A stretch of DNA of 64,000 nucleotides, from the NCBI GenBank assembly GCA_033344795.1, contig JAWPMS010000001.1:4588001-4652000 (forward strand), written 5' to 3'. The DNA is from SHLQ01 sp033344795 (lineage in GTDB: Bacteria > Actinomycetota > Acidimicrobiia > Acidimicrobiales > SHLQ01). Below are positions 25,947-35,247 of the stretch, piece after piece (position 1 is the stretch's first letter; each line of letters begins with the position of its first letter). The notes under the pieces are model-generated. The model was not told the origin of the DNA. It searched no databases and saw nothing but the letters and a program-made list of their open reading frames with translations. The position numbers were made by a program, and so were the translations under genes.

Positions 25947-26606
25947 TCAGCTCGCTTCTTCAGTCTCGTGTGGTGCGCCGAGCGCGTCTTGCACCTCTGC
26001 TCGCAGATGTGACCCGGGAGTATCACCGTAGATCCGACGCGACTCCTCCTGGCTGACGAGGACGCCGTCGGGAGAGAACATCGGATAGAAATCGAGCGTT
26101 CGAAAGAACGTGTGGTACCCGACGTTGAATCCGATGAACGTTCCAAGTTCGACGATCTCTTCCTCGCTGTAGTGCTCTCGCAACCGCTCGTAGAACGACG
26201 CGTCGATCGAGTCGGGCTCGAATTGCATCAACTCGGAGTACTCGAGCGCGATCTTCTCGGCAGGAGTGAACGCATCACTCGTTCGCCAGGAATCGATGCC
26301 CTCATCGATTCGCTCTTCTGTCAACCCAGCCTGCTTCGCCGAAGCAGATCGAACATTGCCTCAATAGTTGCAAAAGGCAGCCCGAGACAGCTGCACTCGG
26401 ATGATCTCCTTGAGGCTGTGACTCACCACTCCGAAGTTGAAGACCGTGCCCCAAGCAACGTAGAGCGCGCTGGACAGCGAGGGGTTGTGGCCCTGCATCG
26501 TGTGGAACGCCGGATCGGGAGCCCGGTGACGAAGACACTTCTTGACGAACCCCTTGAGCTCGCCCTCCATCAGGTCATCGATTTCGAGCATCGTGATGTT
26601 CGGCAC
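25947..26606 (-). CDS. AhpD/CMD-like selenoprotein with CxxU motif (in-frame TGA at residue 82)
   Basis: One frame of 220 codons interrupted only by TGA at 26361-26363. With Sec there, residues 79-82 read C-N-Y-U, the position of the CxxC redox motif of AhpD-type peroxidase/disulfide reductases; the flanks F-[CNYU]-G-N-V-R-S and K-Q-A-G-L-T-E-E are typical of the family. The AhpD His four residues after the second Cys is absent. The start is a GTG at 26606 following GGGAG. A perfect hairpin lies at the expected SECIS distance. The probable role is thiol/selenol peroxide or organic-substrate reduction; it lies between a peroxiredoxin-like gene and a redox-dead paralogue. A pseudogene is the alternative, disfavoured by intact flanks. 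Confidence 0.88.
26331..26347 (-). promoter_or_regulatory. Bacterial SECIS hairpin of the AhpD-like selenoprotein
   Basis: On the mRNA, CTGCTTC-GGC-GAAGCAG forms a perfect 7-bp stem with a GGC loop. The loop begins 21 nt after the UGA, inside the 16-37 nt window for bacterial SECIS elements, and starts with the guanosines that SelB recognises. The hairpin is within the coding region, as expected in bacteria. Confidence 0.75.
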
Positions 26607-26668
26607 GTCTCTCCCTCTTTCGCTTGGCTCACAATAACGTACGCACGCTCGGTGCTGCCCATACCTAC

Positions 26669-27313
26669 TCAGAGAGCGGCAGCGACAGCGACGACCTCGG
26701 ACGGTTCAGCGCGAGCGCGATGGTTCAGATCGACGTACGCATACCGAATGACGCCATCGCTGTCGATCACGTAGGTCGCTGGCACGGGGAGCTCCCATAC
26801 TTCGGAGCCGTTCATGCTGGCGATGTCGCGACCCTCGGCTTTGTAGAACTCGACCAGACCTTCCTCCATCTCGTACACGAGATTGAACGACTTGGCGACC
26901 GCGTTCTCGGCGTCGGAGAGGACCGGGAAACTCAGCTCGTTTTCGTCGACTAGGTCGGCCGAGGTGTCGGGCGTATTCGGCGAAATGGCGACTAGCGTCA
27001 CGCCAGCAGCTTCGGCATTGGCCAGCTCGCGTTGCAGCGCTCGAAGCTCGAGATTGCAGAACGGACACCACGCCCCTCGGTAGAACGAAACGACGGCCGG
27101 CCCGGACTTGAGCACCTCGGCGAAGTTCACCATGACCCCGTCGGCACCGGGAAGCTCGAACATCGGCGCGGTATCGCCCACTTTCAGCGCTCTCTCGAGG
27201 ACGCCAGATGCCTCGATGTGTTGCTGGGCCTTGCCGTAGATGGCTTTGCGTTCTGGTGTGGCACCTGCGCCAGCCTTGACGGCGAACGCGGCGGTTTCTT
27301 CTGCGAGTGACAT
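26669..27313 (-). CDS. Peroxiredoxin-like AhpC/TSA family protein
   Basis: A 214-residue thioredoxin-fold protein. Residues 45-55 (VGDTAPMFELP) and FYRGAWCPFCNLEL place it in the AhpC/TSA-Prx-like family, with Cys83 and Cys86 forming a CxxC. Later FPVLSDAENAVAKSF and VPATYVIDSDG are standard peroxiredoxin strands. It likely reduces peroxides or acts as a thiol oxidoreductase in the cytoplasm. The frame is open far upstream, antisense to the next gene; ATG 27313 is where homology begins and is preceded by GGGG. It lies 62 nt before the CxxU selenoprotein gene on the same strand. Confidence 0.86.
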   Translation of the reverse strand: MSLAEETAAFAVKAGAGATPERKAIYGKAQQHIEASGVLERALKVGDTAPMFELPGADGVMVNFAEVLKSGPAVVSFYRGAWCPFCNLELRALQRELANAEAAGVTLVAISPNTPDTSADLVDENELSFPVLSDAENAVAKSFNLVYEMEEGLVEFYKAEGRDIASMNGSEVWELPVPATYVIDSDGVIRYAYVDLNHRARAEPSEVVAVAAAL

Positions 27314-27377
27314 CGATGCCCCTGTGATCGTGAGAGCCGTAGCGTAGCCTTTTGCGTACACACGGTCAGGAGAAAGA

Positions 27378-28466
27378 ATGAAGGCTGCAGTTTTCCACGG
27401 CCGGCGCGACATTCGCATCGAAGATGTACCTCCCCCAGAGCCGGCGGCTGGAGAGCTTCTCGTACAGGTCGCTTGCGCGGGGATCTGTGGGACGGATGCT
27501 TTCGAGTACGGAAACGGTCCGAAGATGTTCCCGATCGAGAAGCGCCACCCGGTGACCGGACACTGTGGGCCGATGATTCCCGGGCACGAGTTCTCGGGGT
27601 TCGTGGCCGCCGTCGGGTCCGGCGTATCGGGATTCACCGACGGAGATCTGATCACGTCTGGCGCGGGCATCTCCTGCGGAACGTGCCCCGCATGTGCTGC
27701 TGGTCGGAACAACCTCTGCGTCCGATACTCCACCGTCGGGCTCGAACGCGACGGCGCCCTTGCAGAGTTCACGACGGTCCCCGCTGCGGCCTGCATCAAC
27801 CTCGAGGGACGATCGCTCACTCCCGATGTCGCAGCATTGGCACAACCCATGTCGATCGGAGTGCACGCGATGCGCAGAGGCCGAGCCACGTCTGGAGAGG
27901 ACGTCGTGGTCCTCGGAGCTGGCGGAATCGGCTCGTTCATCGTGCACGCTGCGGCCCAAGAGGGTGCTCGGGTGACAGCGATAGACCTGGATGGCGATCG
28001 GCTGAAGATCGCGGCCACCCTCGGCGCGGAGCAGGTCATCCAATCGTCGAGGGACACGACGCTCATCGATCAGCTCAACCAACACGAGCTACGCCCATCG
28101 GTCGTGTACGAATGCACCGGTGGTGCGTTTGGGATTCAGACCGCGGTCGACATCGCGATCAAGGGTGGTCGCATCGTCGTGGTCGGTCTACAGAAAACCC
28201 CGGTCGCCGTCGACCTGTTGTCGGTCACGCTGCAGGAGAAAGAACTCATCGGCACGAACGCTCATGTCTTCGACGCGGATTTTGGGCGCTCGGTCGATCT
28301 CCTGGAAGGCGCGGACGAGCTTTGGCGGGCCGTGGCTCCTTCGGTACTTCCACTCGACGACGTGGTTGGCCGAGGACTCGATCCCATGGTCAACGCCGAG
28401 AAGACGCCGATCAAGACGCTCATCGATCCGATCGGTGAACACGAACGACCAATACAAGCCGTGTGA
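27378..28466 (+). CDS. Zinc-dependent MDR dehydrogenase (butanediol/threonine dehydrogenase-like)
   Basis: A 362-residue medium-chain dehydrogenase. Catalytic zinc region: AGICGTD and IPGHEFSG; structural zinc: CGTCPACAAGRNNLC; cofactor motif: GAGGIGSFIVHAA with IDLDGDR, indicating NAD. Best resembles (R,R)-butanediol dehydrogenase/threonine dehydrogenase proteins. Substrate is probably a vicinal diol or similar alcohol. The start lies after AGGAG (about 27369-27373). It is divergent from the peroxiredoxin-like gene and convergent with the molybdoenzyme gene, leaving 5 nt. Confidence 0.87.
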   Translation: MKAAVFHGRRDIRIEDVPPPEPAAGELLVQVACAGICGTDAFEYGNGPKMFPIEKRHPVTGHCGPMIPGHEFSGFVAAVGSGVSGFTDGDLITSGAGISCGTCPACAAGRNNLCVRYSTVGLERDGALAEFTTVPAAACINLEGRSLTPDVAALAQPMSIGVHAMRRGRATSGEDVVVLGAGGIGSFIVHAAAQEGARVTAIDLDGDRLKIAATLGAEQVIQSSRDTTLIDQLNQHELRPSVVYECTGGAFGIQTAVDIAIKGGRIVVVGLQKTPVAVDLLSVTLQEKELIGTNAHVFDADFGRSVDLLEGADELWRAVAPSVLPLDDVVGRGLDPMVNAEKTPIKTLIDPIGEHERPIQAV

Positions 28467-28471
28467 GTTGC

Positions 28472-30685
28472 CTATGTCGCGATGCGCTCGACTCTCACGA
28501 GACAGGAATGCGCAGCGGTGGCCTGAGCCCAGACTGACGTGGCTCGATCATCGGTGAGCGTGTTCGGATTGCCGTGACGCTCCGACTCCCCGGTCTCGGG
28601 ATCGCGTGAGCTGAGCCAACGGCCGTTCTCGATCGAGATCACCCCTGGACGAATATGGGGCGTCACCTCGGCGGCACAGTGGCACTCGCCTCGCTCGTTC
28701 CACACCCGTATTTGATCGCCATCGGCGATTTCTAGTCTTGCTGCGTCGGTCGGCGATATGGAGACAGGCTGAATCGTCGTCTCATCGAACCCGAACTGTG
28801 CATGTAGACGATCGCGAGGCATCGGCGAGACGAGATGGAACTCATCGCTCGCCGCATCCCCAAGCCAGGAGACCGGGGTCATCCACGATGGATGCGCGTC
28901 GCTCTGTGGCCCAAGGAGCGCGGCGTGCTCGTCGAGCGACAGCTGAATTCGACCCGATGGTGTCGCGAGCGGGGCATCGACTGGATCGGCAAGAAACGCT
29001 GCCAGCGTCTCCGGGCGAGACCGACGTGGCCGATCGATGATCTGTTGATCTCGCAGCGACGCATATTCGGGCAGGTCCGGTATCGAACCACGAATGTCCT
29101 CGTAGAAGGCCATCAACCATTGTTCGACAGACCTTCCAAGGGTGAACTCCGCTTCACACCCGAGCCGCAGAGCGAGCTCGCTGAAGATCCAAAAATCATC
29201 CTGTGCCTGCCCCGGAGCATCGAGCACTTTGTCCATCGCAACCAGACTCGACCCATAACGAGTTCCACCGAAGTCGTTGCGCTCTGGCCCGATCGTCGTG
29301 GGAAAAACGATGTCCGCTCGCTGGGCGGTGGCCGTCCAGAACGGCTCGTTCACGAGAACCGCAGGCGCCTGTGACCACGCGCGTTGAAGTCGATTCAGAT
29401 CTTGATGATGATGAAACGGGTTTCCACCGCTCCAGTAGATCAGATCGATATCTGGGTAAGTCTCCACCCGACCGTTGAATCGGTACTCGGCTCCTGGGTT
29501 CAGGAGACAATCAGCAATCCTCGAGACCGGTATGGAGACCTGAACAGGGTTCGTGCCCTGTGGAAGAAACGGCAGGAAATCGCTGGTGGAAGCGTCACCC
29601 ATCGACCCCATCGACCCGTAGCCGAAGGCGATTCCGCATCCGGGCCGCCCCATCTGGCCAACGAAGGCACCGAGCGCGACAAGTGCCCAGACCGCCTGCT
29701 CGCCGTTCTCCACCCGTTGAGTCGACCACGTTGCATTCACCACGCTTCGAGACCCGACCATGTCGGTCGCCAGCGAAGCGATCGCATCCGCTTCCAGACC
29801 GCAGATCTCGGAAGCCCAGACAGCGTTCTTCACGACGCCATCGGTACGGCCAGCCAGATAGTCGACGAGGGCGTCGACACCCTCGCAATACCGCTCGAGA
29901 AACGCGTCGTCTTGCGCGCCGCGCTCGAACAGTTCGCCACACAATCCAAGCATCAAGGCCGCATCGGTCCCTGGACGAATCTGTAGCCAATCCGCTCCGA
30001 GCTCGCGATCGAACTCACCCAGAAGCGGACTGATCGAAACGAACCGGCAGCCGTTCTTTGCTGCTCGCCGCAGTTCGGGTCGGTACCAGTGCTGTGCGTC
30101 TCCCCCGCTCGAGATCTGCGTGTTGCCGTCGGGGAACCCGCCAAAGCTGATGAGTACTTCGGTTCGCTCCGCAATGTCCGGCAAGGTCGGCGCGATCCGA
30201 AGGAAAGCTTCGAGATCGATCCCGAGGACGCGGGGCGCGACAACTTCGGCGGCGCCATGACTGTACGTGCCGACCGAAGGGACGAAGCCGCCGATGCAGT
30301 TGAGGAACCGTTTCAGCTGACTTGGCGCATGGTGGAACCGGCCAGCGCTCGCCCAGCCGTACGAGCCGCCGAAGATGGCGCCGTTCCCTGCGCGACGACG
30401 CGTCTGCTCAAGTACCTCGCCAGCCATGTCGAGCGCGACGTCCCAAGACACCTCGATGAACGGGTCTTGCCCCCGGCGCTCCGGCGAACTGAACGGGCCC
30501 TCATCGAGCCAGGAAGACCGGATGGAGGGAGCGAGGACTCTCTGCTCCCGAGTTCTGAGAAGTTGTTGGCCTATTGGCGACGGGTCCGGATCATTCGCAG
30601 CAGGCTCGACCGAGATGACCTCACCGTCCTTACTCGTCACGGTGAATGCACCCCAATGGGTGAGAGTTGTTCCGGTGCGATCCAA
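28472..30685 (-). CDS. DMSO-reductase-family molybdoenzyme (biotin/methionine sulfoxide reductase-like)
   Basis: A 737-residue bis-MGD molybdoenzyme of the BisC/TorA/DorA group. It starts directly at THWGAF, has no N-terminal [4Fe-4S] Cys motif and no Tat signal, so it should be cytoplasmic. The molybdenum ligand is probably the serine in GTYSHGAAEV. Other family blocks are IYWSGGNPFHHHQDLNRL, PFWTATAQRADIVFP and the C-terminal MGD domain (MPRDRLHAQFG). BisC-type enzymes reduce biotin or methionine sulfoxide, or N-oxides. The start is a TTG at 30685 with AGGTGG upstream; no better start is in frame. Divergent from the LolD-type ABC gene. Confidence 0.87.
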   Translation of the reverse strand: MDRTGTTLTHWGAFTVTSKDGEVISVEPAANDPDPSPIGQQLLRTREQRVLAPSIRSSWLDEGPFSSPERRGQDPFIEVSWDVALDMAGEVLEQTRRRAGNGAIFGGSYGWASAGRFHHAPSQLKRFLNCIGGFVPSVGTYSHGAAEVVAPRVLGIDLEAFLRIAPTLPDIAERTEVLISFGGFPDGNTQISSGGDAQHWYRPELRRAAKNGCRFVSISPLLGEFDRELGADWLQIRPGTDAALMLGLCGELFERGAQDDAFLERYCEGVDALVDYLAGRTDGVVKNAVWASEICGLEADAIASLATDMVGSRSVVNATWSTQRVENGEQAVWALVALGAFVGQMGRPGCGIAFGYGSMGSMGDASTSDFLPFLPQGTNPVQVSIPVSRIADCLLNPGAEYRFNGRVETYPDIDLIYWSGGNPFHHHQDLNRLQRAWSQAPAVLVNEPFWTATAQRADIVFPTTIGPERNDFGGTRYGSSLVAMDKVLDAPGQAQDDFWIFSELALRLGCEAEFTLGRSVEQWLMAFYEDIRGSIPDLPEYASLRDQQIIDRPRRSRPETLAAFLADPVDAPLATPSGRIQLSLDEHAALLGPQSDAHPSWMTPVSWLGDAASDEFHLVSPMPRDRLHAQFGFDETTIQPVSISPTDAARLEIADGDQIRVWNERGECHCAAEVTPHIRPGVISIENGRWLSSRDPETGESERHGNPNTLTDDRATSVWAQATAAHSCLVRVERIAT

Positions 30686-30816
30686 ACCACCACCTTAGAG
30701 CGCCTTGGGCGAAGACTTCTGAACGCGTTGTGGCAAACAGGACCGAAGCCCCTTACGAGCGGCCCGGTCATCGACAAGGGTGATCGCAAAGGTCGACAAA
30801 ATTGCAGGAGACGCCA

Positions 30817-31614
30817 ATGACACAGGCATCAACACCTACGCACTCGACAGACGCATTCAAGCAAGACGATTCTGGGGTATCGGTTCTGCCCGAACCGGTG
30901 GCCCGCGTCGAGAGAGTGACGAAGCTTTACGGATCTGGCGCCACAGAGGTCAAGGCCTTGAACGACGTCACCGTTGGATTTCAGCGCGGCCAGATGACGG
31001 CCATCATGGGGCCATCTGGCTCCGGCAAGTCGACACTTCTCCACTGCCTTGCGGGTCTCGACTCGGTGACAAGTGGTCAGATCTTCATCGGCGACGCGGA
31101 CATCAGCACCTTGAGCGACAAAGCCCTCACCGTCCTGCGACGAGATCGCATCGGTTTCGTTTTCCAGTCGTTCAACCTGGTTCCCACGCTTACCGCAGAA
31201 AGAAACATCACCCTGCAAAGGCGTTTGGGGCGCCACGGTGTCGACAGCGAATGGTTCGACCAGGTCGTGGACGTTCTGGAGATTCGGGACCGTCTCGATC
31301 ATCGGCCATCCGAACTCTCAGGCGGCCAGCAACAACGTGTCGCTGTGGCTCGAGCGCTGATCAACAAACCTGAGATGATCATCGCCGACGAGCCCACCGG
31401 AAACCTGGACCAAGCCGCAGGCAGAGAAGTTCTCTCGTTCCTGCGACGAGCTGTGAACGAATATGACCAGACCGTCGTCATCGTCACGCACGACGCCGCA
31501 GCGGCAAGTTATGCGGACCGAGTGATCTTCCTGGCCGACGGCGAACTCGTCGGAGAGCTGAACGACCCGACGACGGCAGAGATATTCGAACGAATTCAAG
31601 AACTCGAGAAGTGA
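30817..31614 (+). CDS. ABC transporter ATP-binding protein (LolD/MacB type)
   Basis: A 265-residue ATPase. Walker A GPSGSGKS, Q-loop FVFQSFNLVPTL, signature LSGGQQQRVAVARAL, Walker B MIIADEPTGNLD, and switch His in VTHDAAAASYADR. The ADEPTGNLD form is diagnostic of the MacB/LolD/FtsE-like class that works with FtsX-type permeases. ATG 30817 has GGAG 7 nt before it; a TTG five codons earlier is unlikely. It ends one base before the permease gene. Confidence 0.94.
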   Translation: MTQASTPTHSTDAFKQDDSGVSVLPEPVARVERVTKLYGSGATEVKALNDVTVGFQRGQMTAIMGPSGSGKSTLLHCLAGLDSVTSGQIFIGDADISTLSDKALTVLRRDRIGFVFQSFNLVPTLTAERNITLQRRLGRHGVDSEWFDQVVDVLEIRDRLDHRPSELSGGQQQRVAVARALINKPEMIIADEPTGNLDQAAGREVLSFLRRAVNEYDQTVVIVTHDAAAASYADRVIFLADGELVGELNDPTTAEIFERIQELEK

Positions 31615-31615
31615 C

Positions 31616-34156
31616 ATGTTTCGCCTCAGCCTCACGCGATTGATCGCGCAGAAGTTCCGACTGATTTCGACGTCGATTTCGGTCTTCATCGGTATTGCGT
31701 TCTTGGCCGGCTCCATGGTCCTGATCGATACCCTTGGCGAGTCGTTCGACAACTTGGCCACCGATATCAACCAAGGCGTTGATGTCGTCATTCGAAGCTC
31801 CGAGCTCGTCGAGTCAGGCTTCAACCAGGTCCGTGGTCAGCTCGATGAGTCGGTCCTCGAGGTCGTGCGAGGTATCGACGGGGTTGCTGAAGCCCAACCG
31901 AACGTCGAGGGGTATGCACAGCTCGTCGACGCCGATGGAAACGCCGTGGGCAACCCCGGCCAGGGTGCTCCGACCATCGGACTCAACTGGGCTGAGTCGG
32001 ACACGCTCAACCAATTGACGATTGCCGAGGGTCGGCCACCGGCTGCGGGCAACGAAGTGGTAATCGACCGGTACACCGCTGAGAACAACGGCTTTTCCGT
32101 AGGTGATCAAGTAACGGTCCTGCTCAAGGTCCCGCCTGAGGAGTTCACGATCACCGGCATCGCGACGTTTGGCGAATCCGATTCCTTGATGGGCGCGTCG
32201 TTGACGGTGTTCGACTTCTCGACGGCGCAGCGCGTCCTTGGGTCAAACGACATGATCAACTCGATCTCCGTGTCTGCTGAACCCGGCATCAGCCAGGAAG
32301 AGCTTCGAGCTCGAATAGCATCGATTCTGCCGAGCAGGACAGAGGCGCTCACCGGAGACGCCTCAGTGGCGGAACTCCAGAGTGACATCTCGGACGCCCT
32401 CAGCTTCTTCAATACGTTCATGACAATCTTCGCCCTGATTGCGCTCTTCGTTGCTGCGTTCATCATCTACAACACCTTTTCGATCCTCGTCGCGCAGCGC
32501 ACGAAGGAAACCGCCCTTCTCCGAGCCCTTGGCGCTGGACGTGGTCAGGTGATCGGTTCGGTGCTCCTCGAGGCCGTGCTGATGGGTCTCATCGCTTCCG
32601 CTTTGGGAATACTCGCGGGCATCGGGGTGGCCGAAGGCCTCAAGCGGCTCCTTGGAGTTCTGGGGTTTGAGATTCCGACGAGCGGCGTGGTGTTCGAACC
32701 ATCTACCGGCTACTACGCACTGATCGCCGGCGTGGCCATTACCTCCGTCTCGGCCGTGATTCCAGCGTTCCGAGCATCGCGGACCTCTCCCCTCGCCGCC
32801 TTGAGAACCGCGAGCGTCGACGATTCGGCGTTGTCGCGGTCGCGGTTGATCTTCGGTCTCCTCACTCTCATCGTCTTCGTTGCCATGTTGATGGTCGGAC
32901 TCTTCGCTGACATCTCACAACGCCTGGCTCTCGTCGGGTTGGGTGCTGCCGGAGTGTTTCTCGGCGTCGCCGCCTTGGGCCCGGTGATCGCTCGACCATT
33001 CGCACGCGTCGTCGGGGCGCCGTTGGCAAAACTTCGGGGACTTCCGGGCGAACTGGCCCAGGAGAACGGCATGCGAAACCCGCGCCGTACTGCGACAACC
33101 GCGGCCGCCCTCATGATCGGTGTGGGACTGGTGAGCGCGATCTCCATCTTCGCAGCTTCGACCACGCGCACCGTCGACAAGATCATCGACGACACGGTGG
33201 TCGGAGACCTCGTCATCGATTCCGGGTCACAAGGTTTTGGTGGTCTGAGCCCTGCCCTCGCGGAAGAAGTAAACGACTTGCCGGAGGTTGCACTCGCTTC
33301 GGGGGTGCGCATCGTGTTGACGAAGATCGACGGTGCGGGAGAGGCCCTTCTGGCCTTCGAAACGGTCGATATGGCCGATCTCGTGGACGTGGGGATCATC
33401 GCTGGCGACCCCGCAACTCTGGGTGTCGATCGAATAGCCGTCCTCGACAGCGAGGCCGAAGATCGCGGGTGGACAATCGGGTCAGAGGTGACGCTCGACT
33501 TCGTTCAGACCGGTGCCCAACCATTCGAAGTTGGCCTGATCTACACAGAGGATGCCCTCGTCGGTCCAATGTTCATCTCGAACGAGGCGTACGAGGCCAA
33601 CAGCACCGAGGTCTTCGACATGTCCGTCTACGTGCTGTCGAATGACGAATTCACCACAGACGAATTCCGCTCGGCCGTCGAAGCGGTAACCGCCCCGTAC
33701 CCCAACGCAGAGGTCATGGACCTGGGAGAGTTGAAGGATTCTGTCGGTGCCCAGGTAGATCAGATGCTCACGCTGGTTTATGCGCTACTGGCTCTCGCCG
33801 TCGTCATTGCCCTCATCGGGATCGCCAACACGATTGCGCTCTCGACCGTTGAGCGCACCAAAGAAATTGGCCTGCTTCGCGCGGTCGGCATGACACGACC
33901 GCAACTCCGAGCGTCCGTCCGATGGGAATCACTCTTGATCGCGCTACTCGGCACGTCGATGGGGTTGGCGATCGGGCTCTTCCTTGGATGGTCCATGGTT
34001 GAGGCGTTGCGTAGTGAAGGAATCACCGAGCTAGCGATTCCGTACTTCGAGATGGTTGTCGTCGCTGCTCTGGCAGCTATTGCCGGCGTCTTGGCATCGA
34101 TCCGGCCGGCAGCCAAGGCTGCTCGGTTGCCAATCCTGGACGCGGTCGCGAGCTGA
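31616..34156 (+). CDS. FtsX-like ABC permease with two FtsX modules
   Basis: An 846-residue membrane protein. The N-terminal helix (LISTSISVFIGIAFLAGSMVLI) is followed by a large extracytoplasmic domain to about residue 260, then three helices, a cytoplasmic loop, and a repeat of helix-periplasmic domain-three helices ending with IRPAAKAARLPILDAVAS. The sequence RTKETALLRALGAGRGQ and its second copy VERTKEIGLLRAVGMTRPQ mark two FtsX domains, the usual actinobacterial tandem form. With the adjacent ATPase it forms a mechanotransmitting exporter or lipoprotein/peptide transporter; cargo unknown. Confidence 0.92.
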   Translation: MFRLSLTRLIAQKFRLISTSISVFIGIAFLAGSMVLIDTLGESFDNLATDINQGVDVVIRSSELVESGFNQVRGQLDESVLEVVRGIDGVAEAQPNVEGYAQLVDADGNAVGNPGQGAPTIGLNWAESDTLNQLTIAEGRPPAAGNEVVIDRYTAENNGFSVGDQVTVLLKVPPEEFTITGIATFGESDSLMGASLTVFDFSTAQRVLGSNDMINSISVSAEPGISQEELRARIASILPSRTEALTGDASVAELQSDISDALSFFNTFMTIFALIALFVAAFIIYNTFSILVAQRTKETALLRALGAGRGQVIGSVLLEAVLMGLIASALGILAGIGVAEGLKRLLGVLGFEIPTSGVVFEPSTGYYALIAGVAITSVSAVIPAFRASRTSPLAALRTASVDDSALSRSRLIFGLLTLIVFVAMLMVGLFADISQRLALVGLGAAGVFLGVAALGPVIARPFARVVGAPLAKLRGLPGELAQENGMRNPRRTATTAAALMIGVGLVSAISIFAASTTRTVDKIIDDTVVGDLVIDSGSQGFGGLSPALAEEVNDLPEVALASGVRIVLTKIDGAGEALLAFETVDMADLVDVGIIAGDPATLGVDRIAVLDSEAEDRGWTIGSEVTLDFVQTGAQPFEVGLIYTEDALVGPMFISNEAYEANSTEVFDMSVYVLSNDEFTTDEFRSAVEAVTAPYPNAEVMDLGELKDSVGAQVDQMLTLVYALLALAVVIALIGIANTIALSTVERTKEIGLLRAVGMTRPQLRASVRWESLLIALLGTSMGLAIGLFLGWSMVEALRSEGITELAIPYFEMVVVAALAAIAGVLASIRPAAKAARLPILDAVAS

Positions 34157-34272
34157 GCCGGGCGCCGGCGCGAAAAACGACACTCGCCAGGCCGTGGTCT
34201 TGCGGTGCGCATCAAGGCGACGGCCTAGGGTGGCGGGTAATCGCGTGGAGAAGCTAAGAAAGAGGTGTCCCT

Positions 34273-35247
34273 GTGAAGAACCGCAAACTGGGCGGCGTCG
34301 GTCCGGCAGTACCCGAAATCGGGCTCGGGTGCATGGGACTGTCGTCGAACTACACAGAGACAGACGACGACACTGCAATCCGCACCGTCCACCGAGCCCT
34401 CGAGCTCGGCGTCACCCACTTCGACACCGCCGATGCATACGCAGCTGGCCACAATGAGCGCGTCGTGGGGGCGGCACTGCAGGGTCGACGCGACGATGTG
34501 ACGATCGCGACCAAGTTCGGCCAGCTGGTCGAAGATGGCAAACAGATCGTTCGCGCCACGCCTGAGTACGTCAAGTCAGCATGCGACGCGAGCCTCGCAC
34601 GTCTCGGCATCGACACGATCGACCTCTATTACGCACATCGCATCGACCCAGATGTTCCCGTCGAAGAAACGGTTGGTGCGATGAGCGAACTGGTCGAGGC
34701 CGGCAAGGTTCGTTGGCTTGGTTTGTCCGAGGCTGCGCCAGAAACCGTGCGCCGAGGTCACGCAACTCATCCCCTCGCTGCGGTGCAGGCCGAGTACTCG
34801 CTCTGGACCCGGTTTGCCGAGGATGAGCACTTCGCCGTGTGCGAAGAACTCGATATCTCCTACGTCGCATACGCCCCCCTCGGACGCGGCTTCTTGTCCG
34901 GCACCATCAAGTCGGCTGGCGACCTCCGCGACGGCGACCGCCGGCAGGCACACCCGCGCTTTTCGCCGGAGAACATCGAGTCGAACATCCAGAAGATCGA
35001 CACGTTGAACGATGTCGCTGTCGAAGTCGGAGCGTCGCCGGCTCAAGTCGCGATCGCCTGGGTCCTCGCTCGACGGCCGTTCATCCACTCGATCCCAGGC
35101 ACCACGTCCATTGCTCATTTGGAAGAGAATCTCAGCGCGAGCAGCGTGTCCCTCTCCGAGGCGCAAGTCAGCAGGCTCGCGAACGCGTTCGAGGTCGTCG
35201 CTGGAGATCGGTACCCAGCTGGCGCGATGAAGAAGGTCCAGCTCTAG
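34273..35247 (+). CDS. Aldo/keto reductase
   Basis: A 324-residue (beta/alpha)8 NADPH-dependent reductase of the AKR superfamily (yeast Yak/AKR13-like). The catalytic tetrad is visible as Asp51 (FDTADAY), Tyr56, Lys81 (IATKFG) and His122 (YYAHRID). The C-terminal NADPH site includes HSIPGTTSIAHLEEN. It reduces aldehydes or ketones in the cytoplasm; substrate unknown. GTG start at 34273 with AGAGGTG upstream. Convergent with the next hydrolase gene, with 4-nt stop overlap. Confidence 0.93.
   Translation: MKNRKLGGVGPAVPEIGLGCMGLSSNYTETDDDTAIRTVHRALELGVTHFDTADAYAAGHNERVVGAALQGRRDDVTIATKFGQLVEDGKQIVRATPEYVKSACDASLARLGIDTIDLYYAHRIDPDVPVEETVGAMSELVEAGKVRWLGLSEAAPETVRRGHATHPLAAVQAEYSLWTRFAEDEHFAVCEELDISYVAYAPLGRGFLSGTIKSAGDLRDGDRRQAHPRFSPENIESNIQKIDTLNDVAVEVGASPAQVAIAWVLARRPFIHSIPGTTSIAHLEENLSASSVSLSEAQVSRLANAFEVVAGDRYPAGAMKKVQL

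Noticed and set aside
26361..26363. Pseudogene call for the AhpD-like gene
   Set aside because: Sequence on both sides is intact and conserved, TGA falls exactly on the second redox Cys, and a SECIS-like hairpin is correctly placed.
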